64,000 nt of DNA from Ascidiaceihabitans sp. (lineage in GTDB: Bacteria > Pseudomonadota > Alphaproteobacteria > Rhodobacterales > Rhodobacteraceae): positions 1 through 64,000 of the forward strand of contig JAPKAB010000007.1 in NCBI GenBank assembly GCA_028825475.1. The letters run 5' to 3'. A program made the translations under genes and the position numbers. Every line of letters begins with the position of its first letter. The stretch's first letter is position 1. The notes under the pieces are model-generated. The model had not been told where the DNA came from, did not search any database, and saw only the letters and a list, made by a program, of their open reading frames with translations. Positions 29,497-38,016 of this stretch are shown here, piece after piece.

Positions 29497-29834
29497 TGGG
29501 TTTGCGCGTCACATTTGCGGCACTTGGTTTTGTTGCGGCCCTGGCGGGCTGCACTGAAGCCACCAAGGCGGTCGACGAAGTCGCACGTCGCAGCGCCAAA
29601 GCGGCTGTAGCGGAAACGCTTACAACCCGCTTTCCGCTGGTGCCAAAAGCTGTGGTAACACCCTTCACAGACTGCATCATCGACAATGCATCAGGCATCG
29701 AAATTGGCCAATTCGCGAAAGCGGCCGTAGTTGGTGCCGACGACACAACAGTGGCCTTGATCAGTGACATTCTGGGCCGCCCTGCAACGCAACAATGTGC
29801 AGGCAAAGCCAGCCTTGCGGCCTTGGCCGGATAA
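29496..29834 (+). CDS. small lipoprotein encoded between sdhA and sdhB
   Basis: The 112-residue protein begins [19 protein letters not shown], a lipoprotein signal with lipobox near residue 19. An Ala/Thr/Val-rich region follows with two further cysteines (in FTDCIID and QQCAGK). The family is not named. A gene of this kind between sdhA and sdhB is familiar from Rhodobacteraceae (recalled). Overlap with sdhA and a 12-bp gap to sdhB place it in the sdh operon, but no role in complex II is shown. Confidence 0.8.
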   Translation: MGLRVTFAALGFVAALAGCTEATKAVDEVARRSAKAAVAETLTTRFPLVPKAVVTPFTDCIIDNASGIEIGQFAKAAVVGADDTTVALISDILGRPATQQCAGKASLAALAG

Positions 29835-29846
29835 AGGAGATACCAA

Positions 29847-30626
29847 ATGGTAGAACTAACGCTCCCGAAAAACTCGCGTATGACAACGGGCAAAACGTGG
29901 CCAAAACCTGAGGGCGCAACAAACCTGCGCAAATTCAGCATCTATCGCTGGAACCCGGATGACGGCAAAAACCCACAGCTTGATACGTACTGGATCGACT
30001 TGGACGATTGCGGCCCAATGATTTTGGATGCTTTGATCAAAATCAAGAATGAAATCGACCCAACGTTGACCTTCCGCCGTTCTTGCCGTGAAGGCATCTG
30101 CGGGTCCTGTGCGATGAACATCGACGGCATCAACACGTTGGCCTGTATCTATGGTATGGACGAAGTCAAAGGCGACGTACGCGTTTATCCATTGCCGCAC
30201 ATGCCTGTGGTCAAGGATTTGATCCCAGACCTCACACACTTCTACGCACAGCACGCATCAGTGATGCCGTGGTTGGAAACCAAAACCAACCGCCCTGCGA
30301 AAGAATGGCGTCAATCCATCGACGATCGCAAGAAGTTGGATGGCCTGTATGAATGCGTTATGTGCGCATGCTGCTCAACCAGCTGCCCAAGCTATTGGTG
30401 GAACGGCGATCGGTACCTAGGCCCAGCAGCCTTGTTGCACGCCTATCGTTGGATCATCGATTCACGTGATGAAGCAACCGGCGAACGTTTGGACGAACTT
30501 GAAGATCCGTTCAAATTGTACCGCTGCCACACGATCATGAACTGCGCGAAAACATGCCCTAAAGGTTTGAACCCTGCAGAAGCAATTTCGAACATCAAAC
30601 AGATGATGGTCGAACGCCGCGTCTGA
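29847..30626 (+). CDS. sdhB: succinate dehydrogenase iron-sulfur subunit
   Basis: SdhB carries electrons through 2Fe-2S, 4Fe-4S and 3Fe-4S clusters from FAD to quinone. The 259-residue protein has the plant-type ferredoxin site [16 protein letters not shown], then [17 protein letters not shown] and [17 protein letters not shown], which supply the remaining ligands. An AAAGGAGA ribosome site lies before the ATG. A strong terminator follows the gene. Confidence 0.98.
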   Translation: MVELTLPKNSRMTTGKTWPKPEGATNLRKFSIYRWNPDDGKNPQLDTYWIDLDDCGPMILDALIKIKNEIDPTLTFRRSCREGICGSCAMNIDGINTLACIYGMDEVKGDVRVYPLPHMPVVKDLIPDLTHFYAQHASVMPWLETKTNRPAKEWRQSIDDRKKLDGLYECVMCACCSTSCPSYWWNGDRYLGPAALLHAYRWIIDSRDEATGERLDELEDPFKLYRCHTIMNCAKTCPKGLNPAEAISNIKQMMVERRV

Positions 30627-30648
30627 TCTTAAGCTACAGCTTATCTGA

Positions 30649-30680
30649 AATGGCCTGCCCCTCTCGGGCGGGCCATTTTT
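30649..30680 (+). terminator. terminator of the sdh operon
   Basis: The stem ATGGCCTGCCC / GGGCGGGCCAT (one T·G-type mismatch) with loop CTCTC is followed by TTTTT. It lies 23 bp after the sdhB stop. Confidence 0.9.
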
Positions 30681-30707
30681 ACATCTAAGCACCTTGAGGA
30701 CCCCATC

Positions 30708-30923
30708 ATGCAAATAGTTGTCTTACTGATTGCCTTTGGCTTTGTGATGTTCTTTGCGCGGCGCAATGCGCCAACGCGCGGATGCCGATGGCGTGCAGAC
30801 GCAACAGGGGATCGTGGCGCACTTCGTAAATACAATTGCGTAGCCTGCGGTGCAGAGGCCTTTACATCAACCAAAGGCCCACCCAATGATTGCAGATCAA
30901 AACTAAAAACACCCAAATTGTGA
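30708..30923 (+). CDS. 71-residue membrane-anchored zinc-ribbon-like protein
   Basis: Residues 1-17 form one hydrophobic helix, then a basic segment (ARRNAPTRGCRWRAD) and a short ribbon-like region with CVACGAEAF and a later Cys. The pattern is that of a small conserved hypothetical in Rhodobacteraceae (recalled). A plausible ribosome site (TTGAGGA) precedes the ATG. It is followed by the DUF1989 gene after 7 bp, so the two may be cotranscribed. Confidence 0.65.
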   Translation: MQIVVLLIAFGFVMFFARRNAPTRGCRWRADATGDRGALRKYNCVACGAEAFTSTKGPPNDCRSKLKTPKL

Positions 30924-30930
30924 GGCCCAG

Positions 30931-31773
30931 ATGACCCAACCCAAAGATGCCGCCGCCCGTCGTGCTGTAAAGCCAGTCATTTGTTATCCGGTTGAAACGC
31001 TACCTGCGCCGAACATGCCCGTCTATGAAGCGGCCCGTCAGAACCTGACCAAGGTTGACGAGGTTTTGGCCCCAGCCCGTGACGCTGCGGTGTTCAATGT
31101 GCCTGCTGGCCACTTCTTTCGCATCTCATCTGTTGAGGGGTCCCAAGTTGGCGATCTGAACCTGTGGAGTGCCAATGACCTTAGCGAAAAATTCTACACT
31201 GGCAAAACACGCGCTTTGCACGGCACACACATCACCACAGGCCAACAAATGTGGTCCAGCTTTCCACAGTTGCGCCCGATGGCTACGATCACTCACGACA
31301 CGCTGGGTTGGTATGGCATCGATGAATTTGGCGGTTCTGTGCATGATGTGATCGGCACGCGCTGCGATCCCTATACGCACAACCTTTTGGCTGGTGGTCA
31401 ATATCACCATTGCTGCCACTCCAACCTGTCGCGCGCGATGGGTGATCACCTTGGCATCACTGCGCAAGAGGCGGAAAGCCATGTGCACGACGTGCTTAAC
31501 GTCTTTATGTGCACTGGCTTTACCCGCGACACTGGTCAGTACTTTATGAAGGGCAGCCCCGTGCGCCCGGGTGACTACTTAGAATTCTTTGCAGAGATTG
31601 ATTTGCTGGGCTGCTTGTCGGCCTGTCCGGGGGGCGATTGTTCTGACAAACATTCCTCGGACAGTGCCCAATGTCATCCGCTGTTGATTGAGGTGTTTAA
31701 ACCTGCGGATGATTCGCTTGAGGGTTGGAAATCACCTGCGATGAACGGTTACAATCGCAGTCACGGTTTGTAG
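30931..31773 (+). CDS. DUF1989 (urea-carboxylase-associated) family protein
   Basis: The 280-residue protein matches the DUF1989 pattern: a central EGSQVGDLNLWSAND block near residue 69, HGTHITTG near 97, the Cys/His-rich QYHHCCHSNLSRAM near 152, and CPGGDCS near 231, which probably bind metal. Family members occur beside urea carboxylase or aminomethyl-transfer genes, none of which is nearby. The exact reaction is unknown. It is followed directly by the 11-bp repeat array. Confidence 0.85.
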   Translation: MTQPKDAAARRAVKPVICYPVETLPAPNMPVYEAARQNLTKVDEVLAPARDAAVFNVPAGHFFRISSVEGSQVGDLNLWSANDLSEKFYTGKTRALHGTHITTGQQMWSSFPQLRPMATITHDTLGWYGIDEFGGSVHDVIGTRCDPYTHNLLAGGQYHHCCHSNLSRAMGDHLGITAQEAESHVHDVLNVFMCTGFTRDTGQYFMKGSPVRPGDYLEFFAEIDLLGCLSACPGGDCSDKHSSDSAQCHPLLIEVFKPADDSLEGWKSPAMNGYNRSHGL

Positions 31774-31774
31774 C

Positions 31775-31829
31775 GGTATCGGTATTGCGCACCTACGCAA
31801 TACCGACGTTATACCGACACGATACCGAC
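31775..31829. repeat. 11-bp-period ATACCGAC array with a hairpin
   Basis: Three ATACCGAC units at 31800-31807, 31811-31818 and 31822-31829 are spaced exactly 11 bp. The first is also the right arm of a perfect 10-bp inverted repeat, CGGTATTGCG (31780-31789) and CGCAATACCG (31796-31805), with a 6-base loop. The motif is the complement of the GTCGGTAT units upstream of lpdA at 12699-12753. It begins 2 bp after the DUF1989 stop and could also act as a terminator, though no T run follows. Confidence 0.8.
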
Positions 31830-31865
31830 GTTCGGTTTCACTGTTTTTGGGTTGGCTGAATGTGT

Positions 31866-32570
31866 TCAGGTAAATGCAGCTTCTAGGGCAATCTCTACCA
31901 TTTCGCCAAAGCTGCGTTCGCGGTCTTCGGCCGGCAACGCTTCACCCGTTTGAAGGTGGTCGCTGACGGTTAAAACAGCCAATGCGCGACGCCCATAACG
32001 GGCCGCAAGGGTGTACAGCTCGGCTGCTTCCATCTCGACACCCAAGATGCCGTGGCGCGTCATTTGTTCATTTAAATCAGGACGTTCGTCATAAAACACG
32101 TCAGAAGAATAAATGCCGCCTACGTGGGTTTTACAGCCCTTAGTTTCCGCAGATTTCACCGCAGCTGCGAGTAGCCCATAGTCGGCACATGGCGCGTAAT
32201 TGAACTCTTTGAAAATGCCGGAAGAGGGAGAGTTGAGCGTGCTCGCTGTCATGGCAATGATCACGTCACGAATGCCGACCTGTGGCTGCATACCCCCGCA
32301 ACTGCCAATACGGATCAGGGTTTGTGCATTGTATTCATTGATCAATTCATTGGCGTAGATCGACAAGGATGGCATCCCCATGCCGGACCCTTGGATGGTG
32401 ACACGGTGGCCGTTCCATGTGCCGGTGAAGCCCAACATACCGCGCACTTCATTGACCAGCTCAACGTCTTTCAGAAAAGTTTCCGCTGCCCATTTCGCGC
32501 GGTACGGATCACCCGGCATTAGAACAGTTTCAGCGATTTGGCCTGGCTTTGCGCCGATGTGTACGGTCAT
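31866..32570 (-). CDS. deoD: DeoD-type purine-nucleoside phosphorylase
   Basis: The enzyme phosphorolyses purine (deoxy)nucleosides to base and ribose-1-phosphate. The 234-residue length and the opening [20 protein letters not shown], phosphate-site RIGSCGG near residue 87, and [12 protein letters not shown] near residue 180 mark the hexameric DeoD class. The start at 32570 is the standard N-terminus; an upstream in-frame ATG at 32633 adds 21 unrelated residues. It lies 78 bp downstream of ecm on the same strand. Confidence 0.95.
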   Translation of the reverse strand: MTVHIGAKPGQIAETVLMPGDPYRAKWAAETFLKDVELVNEVRGMLGFTGTWNGHRVTIQGSGMGMPSLSIYANELINEYNAQTLIRIGSCGGMQPQVGIRDVIIAMTASTLNSPSSGIFKEFNYAPCADYGLLAAAVKSAETKGCKTHVGGIYSSDVFYDERPDLNEQMTRHGILGVEMEAAELYTLAARYGRRALAVLTVSDHLQTGEALPAEDRERSFGEMVEIALEAAFT

Positions 32571-32648
32571 GAAATTCTCTTTCGCGAGTATGAATGTTGC
32601 GCCAACTTTGACTTCATATCGACCAAGATGCAAATGCCGCGTTTGTCG

Positions 32649-34604
32649 CTAAGGCCCGGGATCTGCGAGGGTTACAATGTCTGCCATGATTGTGTTCAGC
32701 TCAAAGTCTTTAGGGGTATAAACCCGTGCCACACCCATAGCCCGCAATCGTTCTGCATCGTCATCAGGAATAATGCCGCCGACAATAACTGGTGTATCGC
32801 CAAGCCCTGCTTCGCGCATTCGCTCAATGAGGTCCTCGACCAATGGAAGGTGACTGCCTGACAGGATTGATAGGCCTACAACATGCGCTTGATCCTCAAG
32901 CGCGGCGGCGACCAACTGTTCGGGGGTTAGGCGGATCCCTTCATAGGCGATATCCATCCCACAATCACGGGCACGAACCGCGATTTGTTCGGCCCCGTTT
33001 GAGTGACCATCTAAGCCGGGCTTACCAACCAAGAATTTCAATCGACGCCCCAACCGATCACTCACCGCGTTTACAGATTCACGCAAGTCTTCTAGGCCTT
33101 CGGTCTTGTTAGATTGTCCAGCGGCAACGCCAGTTGGCCCACGGTATTCGCCGTGGACATGGCGCATTTGCGCGGCCCATTCGCCTGTCGTTGCACCTGC
33201 TTTTGCCGCCGCGATTGAGAGCGGCATCACATTGCGTCCCTCGGATGCCGCTGCGCGAAGATCTGCAAGGGCAGCGTCCACGGCGGCCTGATCGCGGTTG
33301 GCGCGCCATACATTCAGACTGTCAATTTGGGCCTGCTCCACGGCGGGATCGACCACCATGATGCCGCCATCTGCGGTCATCAAGGGGGAGGGTTCTGTGC
33401 TGGTGTATTTGTTCACGCCAACAACGACAGTTTCACCTGCTTCAATGCGATTGAGGCGATCAGCATTGGACTGCACAAGGGCGGATTTCATATAATCGAT
33501 GGCTTCGATCGCGCCGCCCATGGCATCCAAATTCGCCAGTTCAGCCCGGGCACCTTCTTTGAGTTCTTCAACTTTGCGATCTACCGCAGGGTTGCCGTCA
33601 AATAAGTCGTCAAATTCTAACAAGTCAGTTTCAAACGCCATGATCTGTTGCATGCGCATCGACCATTGTTGATCCCACGGACGGGGCAGGCCAAGGGCTT
33701 CATTCCATGCGGGCAATTGCACCGCACGCGCACGGGCCTTTTTGGACAAGGTCACCGCAAGCATCTCGATCAAGATACGGTAAACATTGTTCTCTGGTTG
33801 TTGTTCGGTCAGGCCAAGGGAATTCACTTGAACGCCGTAACGAAAGCGGCGGTATTTTGCGTCTGTTACACCGTAACGCGTCTCGCAAATTTCATCCCAT
33901 AGATCGACGAAAGCGCGCATTTTGCACATCTCTGTCACGAACCGAATGCCTGCGTTCACAAAGAAAGAGATGCGGCCCACAAGGGCGGGAAAATCAGCAG
34001 GATCAACGCGGGGGCGCAATTCATCCAGCACGGCGGTGGCGGTGGCAAGGGCAAAGGACAGCTCTTGCTCTGGCGTCGCACCTGCCTCTTGCAAGTGATA
34101 GGAACAGACGTTCATTGGGTTCCATTTGGGAACATTTGTATAGCAATATTCGGCAACATCCGCGATCATCTTTAACGATGGTTTGGGCGGGCAAATGTAG
34201 GTGCCGCGCGAAAGGTATTCTTTGATCAGATCGTTTTGAACAGTGCCTTGCAGTGCCCCAATGTCAGCACCCTGTTCTTCGGCAACAGCGATGTACAGCG
34301 ACAACAACCAAGGGGCCGTTGCGTTGATGGTCATCGATGTATTCATTTTTTCTAAAGGAATTTCATCAAACAATGCACGCATGTCACCAAGGTGGGAAAC
34401 GGGTACGCCAACCTTACCAACCTCACCACGTGACAAGATATGATCGCTGTCATAGCCTGTTTGGGTTGGTAGATCGAAAGCGACAGAAAGGCCCGTCTGT
34501 CCTTTTTCTAGGTTTGAACGGTACAGTAAGTTCGAGGCTTTGGCCGTTGAATGACCTGCATAGGTCCGTATCAGCCAAGGGCGGTCTTTTTCGGATTGGG
34601 TCAT
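32649..34604 (-). CDS. ecm: ethylmalonyl-CoA mutase (MeaA-type, B12-dependent)
   Basis: The enzyme converts ethylmalonyl-CoA to methylsuccinyl-CoA using adenosylcobalamin. The 651-residue single-chain protein has the substrate-binding barrel (opening RPWLIRTYAGHSTAKASN, with FDLPTQTGYDSD), followed by a C-terminal cobalamin domain with the base-off motif GLDGHSNG near residue 526 and GGIIPDDD. Size and context (ccr on the other side, mcl2 and mch nearby) favour ethylmalonyl-CoA mutase over methylmalonyl-CoA mutase, which is larger or two-chained. Confidence 0.93.
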   Translation of the reverse strand: MTQSEKDRPWLIRTYAGHSTAKASNLLYRSNLEKGQTGLSVAFDLPTQTGYDSDHILSRGEVGKVGVPVSHLGDMRALFDEIPLEKMNTSMTINATAPWLLSLYIAVAEEQGADIGALQGTVQNDLIKEYLSRGTYICPPKPSLKMIADVAEYCYTNVPKWNPMNVCSYHLQEAGATPEQELSFALATATAVLDELRPRVDPADFPALVGRISFFVNAGIRFVTEMCKMRAFVDLWDEICETRYGVTDAKYRRFRYGVQVNSLGLTEQQPENNVYRILIEMLAVTLSKKARARAVQLPAWNEALGLPRPWDQQWSMRMQQIMAFETDLLEFDDLFDGNPAVDRKVEELKEGARAELANLDAMGGAIEAIDYMKSALVQSNADRLNRIEAGETVVVGVNKYTSTEPSPLMTADGGIMVVDPAVEQAQIDSLNVWRANRDQAAVDAALADLRAAASEGRNVMPLSIAAAKAGATTGEWAAQMRHVHGEYRGPTGVAAGQSNKTEGLEDLRESVNAVSDRLGRRLKFLVGKPGLDGHSNGAEQIAVRARDCGMDIAYEGIRLTPEQLVAAALEDQAHVVGLSILSGSHLPLVEDLIERMREAGLGDTPVIVGGIIPDDDAERLRAMGVARVYTPKDFELNTIMADIVTLADPGP

Positions 34605-34629
34605 CGGGCCTCACTGGTAGTCGACGCAT

Positions 34630-34676
34630 TACGCGAGTAATAAAATTACGTGTATTGCTTATTAATGGTAATTTTA
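34630..34676 (-). promoter_or_regulatory. AT-rich dyads upstream of ecm
   Basis: Just 26 bp upstream of the ecm start lie TTACgcgaGTAA (34630-34641), GTAATaaaATTAC (34637-34649), and a 9-bp perfect inverted repeat TAAAATTAC (34641-34649) / GTAATTTTA (34668-34676). Overlapping dyads of this kind suggest an operator and an AT-rich promoter. A related GTAATAAAG dyad precedes ccr. The remaining gap to the PlsB-like gene (34677-34810) shows nothing else. Confidence 0.5.
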
Positions 34677-34810
34677 GACAAGTGTCAATTCGCTTTGCTG
34701 ACGGAGTTATCAACAAGGTCTAAAGCAAAAATGCCGCTATCTGGTTCAACTACTGCGTCCAATTTTGATTTTGGTTTACGCTGGGTCTGTGCGCTGTAAG
34801 ACTATTTCCA

Positions 34811-36178
34811 ATGACGCAGATTGTTGAAATTCCCCTCTGGCTTTTTGTCCTGATCTTACTGTTTGCTGCGGTTACAGCACTTAGCCACTTCTTGTTACCC
34901 TCGGTACGTTGGTTTTTTCGCCGCCGTTTGGAGCGGGCTGTTAAGAAGTTGAATACGCGTCTTACGCGCCCGATTGAACCGTTCAAACTGGCGCGTCGCT
35001 ATGACATGATTCAGCGATTGATCTATGATCCTGAAGTGACCCGCGCGATTGTAAACCACGCAGAACGCCACGACGTGCCAGAGAACGTGGCCTTTGAAAA
35101 GGCACGGCGATATGCACGTGAGATTGTGCCAAGTTTTAGTGCGCTTGCGTATTTCGGATTTGCCATCCGTATCGCACGTTGGATGGGCAATACTTTTTAT
35201 GATGTACGGACTGGTCCTCAAAACGATGAACGTTTGGCTAAGTTGTCCCCAGATGCGACGGTCATTTTTATCATGAACCACCGTAGCAACATGGACTATG
35301 TCTTGGTGACATATTTGGCCGCGCGTGCCTCTGCATTGTCCTACGCTGTTGGGGAATGGGCCCGTGTTTGGCCGCTGACCCGATTGATCAAATCAATGGG
35401 CGCATATTTCATTCGCCGCAAAGCACGGGGGGCTTTGTATCGTCGGGTGCTTGCCCGTTATGTGCAGATGGCAACTGAAGGCGGCGTAACTCAAGCGGTG
35501 TTTCCTGAGGGTGGGTTAAGTCTGAATGGACGGCTTATGCCCCCGAAGATGGGTCTGCTGTCTTATATTCTCGAGGGGTTTGATCCCAACGAGGGGCGCG
35601 ACGTTATGTTCGTGCCTGTCGCCATTAACTATGACCGTGTTCTTGAGGACCGTGTTTTGATTGCTGCGAATGAACGCGGGGACCGAAAGTTTGGTGGCAA
35701 GGTAAGCGTTGTTTTCAAGTTTGTGGTGCACCGCACGTGGCAACGGTTTCGTGGGAAGAAGTTTCAGTTTGGGACTGCTGCAGTAACGTTTGGGGAACCT
35801 GTTTCGCTACGCGATTACACGACGACACCTGACGCAGAAAGCTTGGCTACTGATCTGATGACTCGCATCGAAGATGTTATGCCTGTGGTGGTGGTGCCGC
35901 TGTTGGCACGCGCTTTGTTGGCGGGTGATTTGCCTTGTGACGACACAAATCTACAAGCTGTTTTGGACGCACAATTATCTGCCAGTGCTGTGAAGACTTC
36001 AATCGTTCCTCCAAGTGAACTGATTGCTGTCGCAAACCATGCGCTGGTTCAATTAGCTGAGCGTGAGATCGTTGAGTTAAAAGATGGGGCCTGGAGCATA
36101 TTGCCAAACAATCGACCTGTCTTAACATTCTACGCCAGTTCGATTGCCCATTATTATAAGGGCGAAGACGGTGCGTAA
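34811..36178 (+). CDS. glycerol-3-phosphate/lysophosphatidate acyltransferase family protein (PlsB-like)
   Basis: The 455-residue protein has one N-terminal membrane helix (about 8-28). Its acyltransferase domain carries NHRSNMDYVL (HxxxxD) near residue 156, GAYFIRR near 197 and FPEGG near residue 235. The long N- and C-terminal extensions resemble the bacterial PlsB-like (DHAPAT) branch more than PlsC. It would acylate glycerol-3-phosphate or a lysolipid. It is divergent from ecm and followed by ccr. Confidence 0.8.
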   Translation: MTQIVEIPLWLFVLILLFAAVTALSHFLLPSVRWFFRRRLERAVKKLNTRLTRPIEPFKLARRYDMIQRLIYDPEVTRAIVNHAERHDVPENVAFEKARRYAREIVPSFSALAYFGFAIRIARWMGNTFYDVRTGPQNDERLAKLSPDATVIFIMNHRSNMDYVLVTYLAARASALSYAVGEWARVWPLTRLIKSMGAYFIRRKARGALYRRVLARYVQMATEGGVTQAVFPEGGLSLNGRLMPPKMGLLSYILEGFDPNEGRDVMFVPVAINYDRVLEDRVLIAANERGDRKFGGKVSVVFKFVVHRTWQRFRGKKFQFGTAAVTFGEPVSLRDYTTTPDAESLATDLMTRIEDVMPVVVVPLLARALLAGDLPCDDTNLQAVLDAQLSASAVKTSIVPPSELIAVANHALVQLAEREIVELKDGAWSILPNNRPVLTFYASSIAHYYKGEDGA

Positions 36179-36200
36179 GGCGTCGTGTGAAATCAACAAA

Positions 36201-36244
36201 GTAATAAAGTTGCCAAAAGCAATCTAACAGGGTTGCTTTATTAC
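36201..36244. promoter_or_regulatory. GTAATAAAG dyad upstream of ccr
   Basis: A perfect 9-bp inverted repeat, GTAATAAAG (36201-36209) and CTTTATTAC (36236-36244), encloses two further small dyads, TTGCcaaaaGCAA (36210-36222) and AGCAA…TTGCT. The whole lies 75-118 bp upstream of the ccr start and 22 bp after the preceding stop. It may be an operator for ccr; a weak terminator of the upstream gene is the alternative, although the stem is AT-rich and no T run follows. Confidence 0.5.
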
Positions 36245-36318
36245 CTGCTCAATTATACTTCCTGAGCGTGGCCACGCGATTCTGCGCCGTGGTCCGCTAT
36301 GCATTGAGGGGAAATATC

Positions 36319-37599
36319 ATGGGTTTAGATGCTGGAACTGCGCAATATGAAGCGCTTGAAAAAGACCTTTATGAGGTCGGTGAAATTCCTCCAATGGGCT
36401 ATGTCCCCAAGCAGATGTACGCTTGGGCCATCCGCAAAGAACGTCACGGAAATCCCGATACAGCGATGCTGCAAGAAGTCGTGGATGTTCCGAAATTAGA
36501 CAGTCATGATGTGCTGGTTTTGGTGATGGCCGCAGGCGTGAACTATAATGGTGTTTGGGCCGCATTGGGCACACCGATTAGCCCCTTTGACGGGCACAAA
36601 CAACCCTATCACATCGCAGGTTCTGACGCGTCGGGTATCGTTTGGGCCGTTGGCGATAAGGTAACGCGTTGGAAGGTTGGCGATGAAGTTGTCATTCATT
36701 GCAACCAAGATGATGGTGACGATGAAGACTGCAATGGCGGTGATCCGATGTTTTCCACCAGTCAGCGCATCTGGGGATATGAAACACCAGACGGTTCTTT
36801 TGGACAGTTCACGCGCGTGCAGTCGCAACAATTGATGCCGCGACCCAAACATCTGACGTGGGAAGAATCTGCCTGTTACACCCTGACTTTGGCAACGGCC
36901 TATCGGATGTTGTTCGGACATCATCCGCATGACCTTAAGCCAGGCCAAAACGTTTTGGTCTGGGGCGCTTCCGGTGGGTTGGGTTCTTACGCAATTCAGT
37001 TGATCAACACCGCAGGTGCCAATGCGATTGGTGTGATTTCTGATGAAGACAAACGTGATTTTGTTATGGGGTTAGGGGCCAAAGGGGTTCTCAATCGCAA
37101 AGACTTTAACTGCTGGGGGCAGATGCCCACAGTGAATACCCCTGAGTATGCCACTTGGTTCAAAGAAGCGCGCAAATTTGGTGCCGCAATTTGGGAGATC
37201 ACGGGTAAGGGCAACAACGTTGATATGGTATTTGAACACCCGGGCGAGGCGACGTTCCCTGTTTCCACATTCGTCTGCAAAAAGGGTGGGATGGTTGTGA
37301 TCTGTGCGGGCACCTCCGGCTTCAATCTAACCTTTGATGTGCGTTACATGTGGATGCATCAAAAGCGCCTGCAGGGAAGCCACTTTGCCCACTTAAAGCA
37401 AGCGTCGGCGGCAAATCAGCTGATGATCGAACGACGGTTAGATCCATGCATGTCCGAAGTATTCGAATGGGATGCTTTGCCTGATGCGCATATGAAGATG
37501 CTGAAGAACCAACATAAGCCTGGGAATATGTCGGTCTTGGTTCAGGCACCAAAGACTGGTTTGCGCACTTTGGAAGATGCAAGAGACGCACAACGTTAA
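36319..37599 (+). CDS. ccr: crotonyl-CoA carboxylase/reductase
   Basis: Key enzyme of the ethylmalonyl-CoA pathway: it reductively carboxylates crotonyl-CoA to ethylmalonyl-CoA with NADPH and CO2. The 426-residue medium-chain reductase has the Ccr-specific opening (KDLYEVGEIPPMGYVPKQMYAW), the NADPH loop WGASGGLGSYAIQL near residue 219, and the MWMHQKRLQGSHFA block near residue 352, which is typical of the carboxylating branch. The start at 36319 has a GAGGGGAAA ribosome site; the in-frame extension to 36268 is rejected. Confidence 0.96.
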   Translation: MGLDAGTAQYEALEKDLYEVGEIPPMGYVPKQMYAWAIRKERHGNPDTAMLQEVVDVPKLDSHDVLVLVMAAGVNYNGVWAALGTPISPFDGHKQPYHIAGSDASGIVWAVGDKVTRWKVGDEVVIHCNQDDGDDEDCNGGDPMFSTSQRIWGYETPDGSFGQFTRVQSQQLMPRPKHLTWEESACYTLTLATAYRMLFGHHPHDLKPGQNVLVWGASGGLGSYAIQLINTAGANAIGVISDEDKRDFVMGLGAKGVLNRKDFNCWGQMPTVNTPEYATWFKEARKFGAAIWEITGKGNNVDMVFEHPGEATFPVSTFVCKKGGMVVICAGTSGFNLTFDVRYMWMHQKRLQGSHFAHLKQASAANQLMIERRLDPCMSEVFEWDALPDAHMKMLKNQHKPGNMSVLVQAPKTGLRTLEDARDAQR

Positions 37600-37809
37600 G
37601 CTCAATACAACGTGAAGAAATTTGCACGCCTGCGAATCGAATGAGACCGCGGGCGTTTCGCGTTTTGGGGCTGGGCTTGAACCAAATCAAAGGCTTGTTT
37701 TCCATGACCTCCCTATTTTGGGGGAGGGGAAATGCGCGAATTTTGAGGAAAATGTAGACGTGATAGGCTTGATTTAATCATTCATTAACCAACTAGAGGT
37801 GTAGCTTAA

Positions 37810-38016
37810 ATGAGAAGTGACTGGATTTTGGACGTACTTGCCGATCTGAAAACGTTTGCCCGAGCGAACGAATTGGTGGCTCTTGCAGAACAGCTAGATG
37901 ACACCTCTATTGTCGCCATGGCCGAAATCGCAGCACTTAGAGAAAAACAGTATAGGCGCACATATGACGGCGAGCACGGCGTTGGAACACATATTGGAGG
38001 GACTGGAGCAAGCTGA
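37810..38016 (+). CDS. small conserved protein upstream of luxR
   Basis: The 68-residue ORF starts MRSDWILDVLADLKTFARAN and continues through a helical segment (LVALAEQLDDTSIVAMAEIAALRE). Proteins with this opening are familiar immediately upstream of luxR in roseobacters (recalled). Its last 53 bp overlap the luxR start in another frame, so luxR translation may be coupled to it. The function is unknown. A GAGGTGTAG ribosome site lies at about 37795. Confidence 0.7.
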   Translation: MRSDWILDVLADLKTFARANELVALAEQLDDTSIVAMAEIAALREKQYRRTYDGEHGVGTHIGGTGAS

